From: Streptomyces sclerotialus
Lineage (GTDB): Bacteria > Actinomycetota > Actinomycetes > Streptomycetales > Streptomycetaceae
Direction of reading: 5' to 3'
Assembly: GCA_000719105.1 (NCBI GenBank)
Contig: JODX01000029.1
Span: 1 to 61,121 of the forward strand
Length of the DNA: 61,121 bases
Position 1 is the first letter of the stretch. Every line of letters begins with the position of its first letter. The notes beneath the pieces are model-generated. The model did not search any database. It was not told where the DNA came from and saw only the letters and a list, made by a program, of their open reading frames with translations. This document shows positions 50,469 through 57,855 of this stretch, in pieces. A program made the position numbers and the translations under genes.

Positions 50469-50930
50469 GTGCCTGACGAGGCCGACGATGTCGTGGGCGT
50501 GCTCACAGAGCAGATCGAGGAACGCTTCGGCATGAGCATCGGCACACTGAAGGCCGCCGTCGCAGCCTCGCCGAACGTCCATCGCGGGGCCACCGAGGTC
50601 GTGCGCTGGCACCGGCTGCTCACCGAAAGCCAGGCCGCTCTGAAGAGGGCGGAGGACGACCTTCTGCACGCCCTGGAGACGCAACCCAGCGAGGTCGACG
50701 ACCGAACCATGGACCTCGCCCACCGCGTCAACGCCGCCGTCTACATCCGTGACGGTCGCGCCATGGTCGTGCGGTGGCTGCTCGACCCCGACGCGCCGGG
50801 CAAACGGGGCCCCGCCGCCGACCGGCCGGCCCGCCTCAACCGCGGCCGGCCTCAGGGCCCGGCCGTGCCCACCAGCGCATCGGCCCGGCCCACGACAGCG
50901 CCGGCCACCGACCGGGGAGCCCTGCGATGA
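50469..50930 (+). CDS. Helical paralog 1
   Basis: This 153-residue protein starts at GTG 50469 after AAGGAAAG. It is helical throughout (DVVGVLTEQIEERFGMSIG, VVRWHRLLTESQAALKRAED, DLAHRVNAAVYIRDGRAMVV), ending in a Pro/Ala tail. The RDGxAxxxxxLL ending of the last helix recurs in the next two proteins. The next ATG overlaps its stop. The function is unknown. Confidence 0.55.
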   Translation: MPDEADDVVGVLTEQIEERFGMSIGTLKAAVAASPNVHRGATEVVRWHRLLTESQAALKRAEDDLLHALETQPSEVDDRTMDLAHRVNAAVYIRDGRAMVVRWLLDPDAPGKRGPAADRPARLNRGRPQGPAVPTSASARPTTAPATDRGALR

Positions 50931-51376
50931 GCATCCGCGACAAGTCCTGCACCCAGGACGCCCGGCTCCGCGAGGTCTTCGGCATCCCCGTCACCGATCT
51001 GTACGAGCGAGTTGCCGACCCGGACGCCCCTGCGGCCGTCACTCGGGCTCTGGAACTGCGCAGCTTCCTCGCCCTCGCCGAGGAGCAGGTGACCCGGATC
51101 CGCGACCGCGTCCACGAGGCGATGGCGCCTGAGCACGCCATGGACGACCTGTCCGCGGACGACCTGCGGATGGACGCGCAGTGGCTGGAGGCAGCGCTGT
51201 CGGCCCGCGACGGCTACCGCACCGCGCTGGACGACCTGCTGCGCACCATGCCCCCGCTCCACCAGCAGACTCGTCGCTCCACTCGACGCGCCCAGCAGAC
51301 GGTCAACACCGCCCTGCCTCCGGCCTCCGCCACCCCGGCACCTGAGCGTGCCGGGGCGGCCCGGAGCCGACGATGA
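50927..51376 (+). CDS. Helical paralog 2
   Basis: This 149-residue protein starts at ATG 50927 (ATGA overlap). The core (CTQDARLREVFGIPVTDLY, RSFLALAEEQVTRIRDRVH, AQWLEAALSARDGYRTALDD) has the same order of helices as its neighbours: an N-terminal region naming a short hydrophobic loop, two long helices and an RDxxxxxLxxLL end. The function is unknown. Confidence 0.55.
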   Translation: MSIRDKSCTQDARLREVFGIPVTDLYERVADPDAPAAVTRALELRSFLALAEEQVTRIRDRVHEAMAPEHAMDDLSADDLRMDAQWLEAALSARDGYRTALDDLLRTMPPLHQQTRRSTRRAQQTVNTALPPASATPAPERAGAARSRR

Positions 51377-51391
51377 AGAAGGCCCTGCCGC

Positions 51392-51805
51392 TTGCTCCAT
51401 CCCACTGCCGCTGAGATCGCGGCGCGGATCGAGGAACTGTACGGCGCACCGCTGCCCAGCCTCGAAGCACACGCCCAGGACCAGGCCCGCGGCATGCTGG
51501 CCGCGCTGCTCGGCAGCCATCACACCCTGGCTCTTGCCGAACGCAGCGTCATCGTGCAGCGAGAGCGGCTGCAACATATGACCGACCCCGAGCGGCAGAT
51601 CGGCGCCCGCGAGGTCTCCCACATCCTCGACTGCGCCCGCCGGCTCGCCGAAGCCGTCGCCGTCCGCGACACACAAGCCGCAACGGCCGACGCGGTTCTG
51701 CGCAGCCTCGGCCGCGCTCCGGCAGCGGAGCCACCCACCACCTCCACCGCGGCCCCCGTTCCCGTTCCGCCCGTACCAGCCACGGGCCCTGCCCCCAGCC
51801 GCTGA
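51392..51805 (+). CDS. Helical paralog 3
   Basis: This 137-residue protein starts at TTG 51392, 15 bp after paralog 2. It reads AAEIAARIEELYGAPLPSLE, LGSHHTLALAERSVIVQRE, DCARRLAEAVAVRDTQAAT with the same helical layout as the two genes before it, and a Pro-rich tail. It is probably a product of tandem duplication. The function is unknown. Confidence 0.55.
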   Translation: MLHPTAAEIAARIEELYGAPLPSLEAHAQDQARGMLAALLGSHHTLALAERSVIVQRERLQHMTDPERQIGAREVSHILDCARRLAEAVAVRDTQAATADAVLRSLGRAPAAEPPTTSTAAPVPVPPVPATGPAPSR

Positions 51806-51846
51806 CCCGACAGCGCCCGGCCATCCCCACTCAGGAGTTCCACCCC

Positions 51847-52719
51847 TTGGCCACCACCGGTCTGCCGCCCGCCGACGACGCCGACGTCGCCCGGGTCACC
51901 GAAGCCCTTCAGATGATCACCCCACGCTGGAACGTACGGATCCTGCTGGCCATGAACCAGTCGCCGCAGCGCTACACGGAGATCGCGGCCAAGCTGCCGT
52001 ACCTTCAGAGCGGCCAGCTGCACCCCAAGATCCGCTCACTGTGCGACGCCGGCCTGGCCGAGCGCGACGAACACTCCGCGCGCCACGTCACGTACGGTCT
52101 CACCGCCCGCGGGCGACAGCTCCTGCCGGTGCTCCCCGTGGTGGCTGCCTGGGCCCAGGAGCACCTGGAGCAGCCGGAGCAGCCGCTGTCCGCGATCGAG
52201 CAGATCGAGGACAGCTTCGACCTCCTCACCCGTCGCCAGGCTCCCGCGATTCTGTGGGTGCTGAAGTCGCGGCAGGAGGTAAGCGCACGGGCCTTGGCGC
52301 GCATCGTGATGCCCGATGGCTACTGGACCAACATCTACCCACCGCTGCGCCAACTCATCGATGACGGACTGGTGGCGACCGCGGGCAACGGGCAGCCCTA
52401 CCGCCTCTCGCAGGCCGGTGACGCGTTGGGTCCCGTCTTCGGGGCCCTGTCCATGTGGTCCGCCGGACGGCCGCTCGAGCACGCTGCCCGGCATCCGCTC
52501 TGGGGGCAGCCCGGCCCGAGAACCGTGACTGCTGCTCGCGCCTGGACAAGCCACCGGTCCCGGTTCCCTGCCCCCACCGTCCCCCCGGGCCCTGCCGTAC
52601 TACCGCAGCCCGTACACCGCCCCGGCTGGCAGCCCGGCGAGTTGTTCTCCCACGTCGCTCCCGCCCTCGCGCCCGCCCGCGTGAAGGCCGCCCTGCCGAC
52701 GGGAGGGGCCCGCCGATGA
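51847..52719 (+). CDS. Tandem HxlR-type winged-helix regulator
   Basis: This 290-residue protein starts at TTG 51847 after AGGAG. Two HxlR-like domains lie in one chain: residues about 15-110 (ALQMITPRWNVRILLAMNQS, LPYLQSGQLHPKIRSLCDA, HVTYGLTARGRQLLPVL) and about 118-205 (SFDLLTRRQAPAILWVLKSR, DGYWTNIYPPLRQLIDDGL, PYRLSQAGDALGPVFGAL). HxlR proteins normally have one domain and dimerise; here one polypeptide could bind a full site. The stop overlaps the next regulator gene (ATGA), and MFS and ATP-grasp genes follow. Confidence 0.72.
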   Translation: MATTGLPPADDADVARVTEALQMITPRWNVRILLAMNQSPQRYTEIAAKLPYLQSGQLHPKIRSLCDAGLAERDEHSARHVTYGLTARGRQLLPVLPVVAAWAQEHLEQPEQPLSAIEQIEDSFDLLTRRQAPAILWVLKSRQEVSARALARIVMPDGYWTNIYPPLRQLIDDGLVATAGNGQPYRLSQAGDALGPVFGALSMWSAGRPLEHAARHPLWGQPGPRTVTAARAWTSHRSRFPAPTVPPGPAVLPQPVHRPGWQPGELFSHVAPALAPARVKAALPTGGARR

Positions 52720-53189
52720 TCCCCGCCCTCTCTCACCAGCAGGTCCACGACATGTGCACGGAGCTGTCCTCCGCCGGCTTGATTCGCCTGGTCAGCGAGA
52801 TCGACGACCACGGAGCGATACCGGTGCGCGGCCTGACACGCACCCTCACGGACCTCCCCACCCGCCAGATCCGTCAGGCGGTCGAGCAAGCAGACGCCCT
52901 GGGACTCCTCACCCGCACCCCCGGCAGCCTGAGTCTTTCGTCAGCCGGCCGGGATCTCGCCGACGTGTACGACGCGACCGCGCGGTGGGCCCGGCGGCAC
53001 GATTACCCCGCCGCGCTCTGCGACTTCGCCGGTCGGATCCAGCACACCTTTGCTCTCCTGGGCACGTCAGCCGACGCGCAGGGTTCCAACGGCGAGCACG
53101 ACGCTGACCTCGGCCGTGTGCAGCGGTTGATGGCCGAGTGGGTCCACACTCATCGGCGAACCCGGAGCACCTACGGCGTCGCCGCGTGA
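52716..53189 (+). CDS. Winged-helix regulator-like protein
   Basis: This 157-residue protein starts at ATG 52716 (ATGA overlap). LIRLVSEIDDHGAIPVRGL, LPTRQIRQAVEQADALGLL and TPGSLSLSSAGRDLADVYD form a winged-helix pattern, followed by a helical end (LCDFAGRIQHTFALLGTSAD). It is coupled at its stop to the MFS gene (GTGA). It may pair with the tandem HxlR protein to control the MFS/ATP-grasp cassette. Confidence 0.6.
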   Translation: MIPALSHQQVHDMCTELSSAGLIRLVSEIDDHGAIPVRGLTRTLTDLPTRQIRQAVEQADALGLLTRTPGSLSLSSAGRDLADVYDATARWARRHDYPAALCDFAGRIQHTFALLGTSADAQGSNGEHDADLGRVQRLMAEWVHTHRRTRSTYGVAA

Positions 53190-54394
53190 CGTCCACCCCC
53201 GGTCTCTTCCGCAGGATCTACCTGCCGCGCAGCGCCGACGGCGCCGCCTTCGCGATGGCCACTTACGGCACCCCCCTCCTTGTCCTCGCCGCCACCGGAT
53301 CGGCCGCGTTGACCGGCCTCGCCTTCGCACTGGAATGGACTCCGCGCATTGCGGCCTTCACTGTGATCGGCACCATCGTGGACCGCTTCGGAGCGGCCCG
53401 CGTCTTCCGGGCAGCCTGCCTCGCGCGGGCCGTGGTCGTACTCGCCGCTGCCGGAGTCCTGGCCGCGCTCGATGCCGGATCGTCGGCGGTGACCGCCGCG
53501 GTCATGCTGCTGGCTGCGTCCACCGGCATCCTGACCGAGTTCAGCTACGTGGCCGCCGAGACCGCCGGCGGCGCAGCGAGCCGGAGCGCGGGCTCCCAGG
53601 CCCACCGGGTGCAGTCCGTCCTGCTGGGCATCGACCAGACCGCCACGCTCGCTGGACCGTTGGTTGCCGGGCTGCTGCTGGAGCACGGTGGGCCGACCGC
53701 CATGCTCGGCACACTCGCGACCTTCTCCCTGCTCGCCGCCGCCCTCGGATTCGCAGAGCGCGGTACTACGACGAGCACGGCGTCGGCCGAGGGAGGGCTC
53801 CGGGCGGGATGGGCGACACTGCGCTCGCTGCCCGCCCTGGCCTGGCTGGTCGGCGGCCTCGTCGTCTCCAACACGGCCGTCGCGGTCCTGCAGGCGGCCA
53901 TGCCGGTGATCGTGGTCACCGAACTGCAACGCTCCAGTGCCGACGCCGGACTCATCTGGTCCGCTGCCGCCGTCGCCTCCCTGCTCGCCATCACCGCCGC
54001 CCGAAGGGCGATCGACCGCTGGGGCCTGTGGCCGGTCGGTGCCGCAGCCGCCGTCCTCGCTACCGCAGCAACCCTCGCCGTCTCCCAGGCCGACACCTAT
54101 CACAGCTACCTGCTGCTGATCGCCGTTCTGATGGCCGGCGAAGGCGGCCTCACCGTCGTCCTGCGCACCCTGCGCTCCCATCTGATCCCGGCCGACGTCT
54201 TCGGCAGCACCCTCAGCGTGACGATCCTGCTGCTGTTGCTGCCGTTTCCTGCCGCTGGGCTCATCGTCGCTGCCCTCCCACCCGCACAGCTCAACCACGC
54301 CGTCACCGCCGCCGCGCTGCTCCAAGCAGCCGGTCTCGTAACCGCCTTCAACCGGCTGCGCACCCTGCCAGCCGTGCCCGCACCGGCACCCTGA
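53186..54394 (+). CDS. MFS transporter
   Basis: This 402-residue protein starts at GTG 53186 (GTGA overlap). About twelve membrane segments are visible, including GTPLLVLAATGSAALTGLAF, VVVLAAAGVLAALDAGSSAV, LAGPLVAGLLLEHGG and LSVTILLLLLPFPAAGLIVA, and the loop between helices 2 and 3 (GTIVDRFGAARVFRAACLAR) fits the MFS signature. Proton-driven export is the expected mode. An ATP-grasp ligase follows at 54.6 kb, a pairing seen with peptide antibiotics such as bacilysin (BacD/BacE). The substrate is therefore probably a small peptide-like product. Confidence 0.8.
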   Translation: MTSTPGLFRRIYLPRSADGAAFAMATYGTPLLVLAATGSAALTGLAFALEWTPRIAAFTVIGTIVDRFGAARVFRAACLARAVVVLAAAGVLAALDAGSSAVTAAVMLLAASTGILTEFSYVAAETAGGAASRSAGSQAHRVQSVLLGIDQTATLAGPLVAGLLLEHGGPTAMLGTLATFSLLAAALGFAERGTTTSTASAEGGLRAGWATLRSLPALAWLVGGLVVSNTAVAVLQAAMPVIVVTELQRSSADAGLIWSAAAVASLLAITAARRAIDRWGLWPVGAAAAVLATAATLAVSQADTYHSYLLLIAVLMAGEGGLTVVLRTLRSHLIPADVFGSTLSVTILLLLLPFPAAGLIVAALPPAQLNHAVTAAALLQAAGLVTAFNRLRTLPAVPAPAP

Positions 54395-54429
54395 CTCTCT
54401 GCACAGGCCCGCCCCTTTCGTCCAGCATC

Positions 54430-54600
54430 AGACAGGGCAGGACTGTTCCTCCGCACCAGTGCGAACCACGACTACGCGGCCCTGTGCCCACGCTGCGTCG
54501 CCGTCCACCCCGAGTGGGCCACCGCCATTGACGCCGCCGACACGACCCGCGAAGGGCAGCGCAGCGGACCTTCTGCCCCACCCCACCTTCCTGCATTGAT
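54430..54600 (+). pseudogene. Possible small Cys-pair protein without standard start
   Basis: Between the MFS and ATP-grasp genes one frame is strongly coding (FLRTSANHDYAALCPRC, VAVHPEWATAIDAADTTREG) but has no ATG, GTG or TTG; a CTG near 54457 is the only plausible start. The CPRC pair suggests a small zinc protein. It may be a relic. Confidence 0.3.
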
Positions 54601-54612
54601 GAGGAGCTGTTC

Positions 54613-55890
54613 TTGTCCGACCGACCCGTCGTCCTGGTCGTCGCTGCCGCCGACATGGAAGCCGAGGCATACCGGGGCTACTGCCTCGAAAGCATCGCTG
54701 CCGTCTACGACGTCGTCCTCATCACCGGCGATGAGCCGTCGTGGGAGGTCCCGTACATCAAGGACTGCATAGTCGTGCCCGACCCGACCGACCAGGCGGC
54801 ACTGTCAGCCGCCGGCCGTTCCCTGGCCCAGCGCCACGACATCGCAGGGGTGCTCACATGGACCGAGTGGTATCTCGTTCCGGTCGCCCGCCTCGCACGC
54901 CAGCTCGGCCTGCCGACCACCACACCGGAGGTGATGCAGGCATGCCGCAACAAGGCCACCGCGCGCGCCCTGTTCACCCGCCACGGCGTCCCGTCGGCTG
55001 CATCGGTCAGCGTCCGCACCCTTCAGGAAGCACGAGCCACCGCCGAGCGAATCGGCTACCCGGTCGTCCTGAAGCCCGCCGCCCACGCAGCCAGCATCGG
55101 CGTGGTCCGTGTCGACACGCCCGACGAGCTCACCGCCGCATACTCGCTCGCCGACCGGGCCGCCAGCATGGGCGTGGAGAACACAGACGTGCTGGTAGAG
55201 GAGTATCTCGACGGCCCCGAGGTGTCGGTCGAGTGCGTCACCTACAGCGGCGAGACCACCGTCGTCGCCGTCACCCGCAAGACCGTCAGCGAACCGCCGT
55301 ACTTCGAGGAGCTGGCGCACTCCGTCGATGCCGCGGACCCGCTCCTCGCCCAGGTAGCGCCTGCCGCCCGGGCCGCGATCCGCGCTCTGGGCATCACCAC
55401 TGGCGTCAGCCACGTCGAGATGCGCCTCGTCGACGGACGCCCCCGGCTCGTCGAGGTCAACGGACGGCTGGGAGGTGACATGATCGGCCACCTGGTCCAC
55501 CTCGCCACCGGTATCGACCTGCCGCGCGCCGCAGCCGACATCGCCTGCGACCGTGCCCCCGACCTCACCCCGACCAGGTCCTCCGCAGCCGCGATCCGCC
55601 TGATCTATCCCGATACCTCAGGCGCCCTCACCCACCTCCACCTCGATGGACCTCACCCGCAGTGGCTGGAGCGCCTCCACTTCCAGCACCACCCCGGCGA
55701 CGAGCTGACACTGCCCGCCGACGGCGGCGACATGTTCACCGCGCGCATCGGCTACGTGATCACCACAGCGCCCACGGCAGACCTCGCCCAGTCCCGCGCA
55801 GAGCAGGCGATCCGCTCCCTAGGCGTCGAGGTCTCTCCCCGTACCGCGAGCGAGACCGACCGCGGTGGCCGGCACGCCTGGGCCGCGTAG
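54613..55890 (+). CDS. ATP-grasp carboxylate-amine ligase
   Basis: This 425-residue protein starts at TTG 54613 after GAGGAG. The N-terminal Rossmann-like part (VVLVVAAADMEAEAYRGYC, DIAGVLTWTEWYLVPVARLA) leads to an ATP-grasp domain: RNKATARALFTRHGVPSAA, GYPVVLKPAAHAASIGVVRV, VLVEEYLDGPEVSVECVTYS and the metal-binding HVEMRLVDGRPRLVEVNGRL. The type matches BacD-like L-amino-acid ligases and related enzymes that join amino acids using ATP via an acyl phosphate. The adjacent MFS gene and upstream winged-helix regulators make a small biosynthesis-export cassette likely. The product cannot be predicted. Confidence 0.78.
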   Translation: MSDRPVVLVVAAADMEAEAYRGYCLESIAAVYDVVLITGDEPSWEVPYIKDCIVVPDPTDQAALSAAGRSLAQRHDIAGVLTWTEWYLVPVARLARQLGLPTTTPEVMQACRNKATARALFTRHGVPSAASVSVRTLQEARATAERIGYPVVLKPAAHAASIGVVRVDTPDELTAAYSLADRAASMGVENTDVLVEEYLDGPEVSVECVTYSGETTVVAVTRKTVSEPPYFEELAHSVDAADPLLAQVAPAARAAIRALGITTGVSHVEMRLVDGRPRLVEVNGRLGGDMIGHLVHLATGIDLPRAAADIACDRAPDLTPTRSSAAAIRLIYPDTSGALTHLHLDGPHPQWLERLHFQHHPGDELTLPADGGDMFTARIGYVITTAPTADLAQSRAEQAIRSLGVEVSPRTASETDRGGRHAWAA

Positions 55891-56177
55891 CCGGTCCATC
55901 CGCCACAGCCGCAGCTGCGGCCTGCTGACCGGCTATTTCCTCAGCTTCGCATTCATCTGCAGGCCCGTCTTGGACGCCTACCGGCACGCCCTGGCCACGA
56001 CTGCGCCAGCGACCCGCAGCGCGCCTTCCAGCGACGACCGTGCCGACAACTGCCCCGCCGCCGGGAGCTGGCGGACTATGCGCCCTGCACTACACCGGCC
56101 AGCCCGAGGCCCTGCAGACAGCCTTCTGCGCACCACTCGGCTGTCCCATCGCCGTCTCCCTTTCTCTCAGGAGCCGC
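55891..56177. other. Intergenic stretch, possible relic
   Basis: A Cys-containing fragment (GGLCALHYTGQPEALQTAFC) is in frame with the DUF317 gene but lacks a start. No firm gene. Confidence 0.35.
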
Positions 56178-57044
56178 ATGCCATCCCGCGACGACCTCCA
56201 CACCATCGACGGGGACGTCTACGTCTTCCCGCGCCACCTCGCCGGCACCACCGCAATCGGTGACCCCGGTTTCGCCCCGCTTCGCGACCTCGGCTGGGAC
56301 CTGCAGAACGACGACCTTGGCAACGCATACCTGAACGCTCCTGACCGCAGGGTCCGTCTCGGCTACCTGCCGGAAGGCGAAGACGACGGCTTGTGGCGCA
56401 TCAACGCCTACAAGGACCCGTTCGGCCCGCCCGTATGGGGCGTCTGCTTCAACGACTTCTGTCCGACGGAGTTCGTCACCGCCTTCACCACCGCGCTCGC
56501 CGCGGCGTACGAGCAGGGACCCGACGCATACCTCGCGGCCCCCGACCCCAGGAGCAAGGACCGTGACCCGTTCCTCGCGGTCGTACCCCTCATCGAGCGT
56601 GGCTGGCAGATCGACCGCCCCCGCTGGGGAGTGTTCGCCGTCCAGTCGGCCGACGGGCTCGCCGGGCTGGAGTTCACCACAGGACACCTCGACCCGGAAG
56701 CCGAGCTGACCAGCCGCGACACGCGCTGGCAACTCTGGGCCGGCACCTCCCTCGCCCGCCCCTTCTGGTACGCCACCGCCAGCACCGATACCCCCGTCGC
56801 CCTCGTCCGGGCGGTCACCGAGTGCGTCTCCGACCCCGCACCACTGCCGCGCTGGCGGCAGGACACCTACAGCTACGTCAAGGACTTCGCTCAGCTCGCC
56901 CCGATCCTCCCGCCGGCACCACCCGCTCCCACGCCGCTCGACGTCCAGAGGGCAGCATCGCGCCGCCCGGCCACGCTGCCCACCTCCAGCGTCCCGCGTT
57001 GGAGCACCACCAGCCGCCCCGCCGTGCCCGGCCCTCGCCGGTGA
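56178..57044 (+). CDS. DUF317 (SPDY) protein
   Basis: This 288-residue protein starts at ATG 56178 after CAGGAG. Two SPDY-type units lie at residues about 10-110 (VYVFPRHLAGTTAIGDPGF, DRRVRLGYLPEGEDDGLWRI, FCPTEFVTAFTTALAAAYE) and about 130-225 (WQIDRPRWGVFAVQSADGL, PFWYATASTDTPVALVRAV). The C-terminus is a Pro/Arg tail. DUF317 genes accompany Streptomyces conjugative elements; the function is unknown. The next gene follows after 34 bp. Confidence 0.75.
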   Translation: MPSRDDLHTIDGDVYVFPRHLAGTTAIGDPGFAPLRDLGWDLQNDDLGNAYLNAPDRRVRLGYLPEGEDDGLWRINAYKDPFGPPVWGVCFNDFCPTEFVTAFTTALAAAYEQGPDAYLAAPDPRSKDRDPFLAVVPLIERGWQIDRPRWGVFAVQSADGLAGLEFTTGHLDPEAELTSRDTRWQLWAGTSLARPFWYATASTDTPVALVRAVTECVSDPAPLPRWRQDTYSYVKDFAQLAPILPPAPPAPTPLDVQRAASRRPATLPTSSVPRWSTTSRPAVPGPRR

Positions 57045-57078
57045 TCCCTCGCTCGTCCGCTACCGCCGGGAGTCCTCC

Positions 57079-57567
57079 TTGTCTCTCCGAGCTGCCGAAT
57101 TCTTCACTGAGCTGTGTCTCCCGTTCACTGACAGCACCGTCGTCGGCAACACCTACTACGCCGCTCCCGTCCCGGGCGGGCCTCTGCGGCTGCGTATCAG
57201 CTTCACGGGCACCGTTTACGCGGACACGTTCGGTGGTCTGCGAGCGGCCGTCATCCACGCCGATCGGGGCGAGATCGACGCCGTAGCCCTCAGCTTCGTG
57301 GACCACGGCACCTTCCACCGCCGCGATGAAGCCCGCAACACCTCCCGCAACAGCAGCAAGTACGGCACGTTCGACAAGTACCACCGACCCGGTCAGCCGC
57401 CCTGGGAAGGCGCCGTGACCACGGGACTGCGTGACGCGATCGAGCAGTACACCCGAGTCTGGTTCCCGCATACCTGGGAGGTGTCCTCACTCGTGCGTGC
57501 TGCCGACCGCTCAGCCAGGAAGACCGTAGTGCCTTCACCAGTCCAGGCCTCCGGTCGACGCCGCTGA
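57079..57567 (+). CDS. Hypothetical protein, 162 residues
   Basis: TTG 57079 follows GGGAG. A mixed alpha/beta fold is suggested (FFTELCLPFTDSTVVGNTYY, RLRISFTGTVYADTFGGLRA, IDAVALSFVDHGTFHRRDEA, GLRDAIEQYTRVWFP). I do not recognise the family. It closes the DUF317 unit; the region after it (57568-57855) has no supported gene, only a weak reverse frame. Confidence 0.55.
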   Translation: MSLRAAEFFTELCLPFTDSTVVGNTYYAAPVPGGPLRLRISFTGTVYADTFGGLRAAVIHADRGEIDAVALSFVDHGTFHRRDEARNTSRNSSKYGTFDKYHRPGQPPWEGAVTTGLRDAIEQYTRVWFPHTWEVSSLVRAADRSARKTVVPSPVQASGRRR

Positions 57568-57855
57568 CCCCTTCCACCAACCAAGCTGCCTGTCCACTCG
57601 CACACCTTCGCCGTGACCGTTCAGCCGCCGTCGCCGCGGTGACCAGAGCCTTTGCCGGGGCCTCGCCCGCGAACGTCCGGCCCGTTCGAGCCCGACGGGC
57701 AATATGTTCAAACACGCCCCTTTCGGCCCGGTCGATTCCATGGTGACGGTCGATCAGCATGCAGCAGCCGGTGAGTTCTCTGTCGCTGAACTCCCGCGGC
57801 GAGGTCACACCGGCCTCTACGATGTTCACTCGGTTTGATCATCCTCTGGAGCCCC

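Noticed and set aside
57600..57829. Reverse frame between the 57079 gene and the OLD gene
   Set aside because: Some protein-like segments (RELTGCCMLIDRHHGIDRAE), but third-position GC is uneven, no family is recognised, and it overlaps the end of the forward gene when extended.
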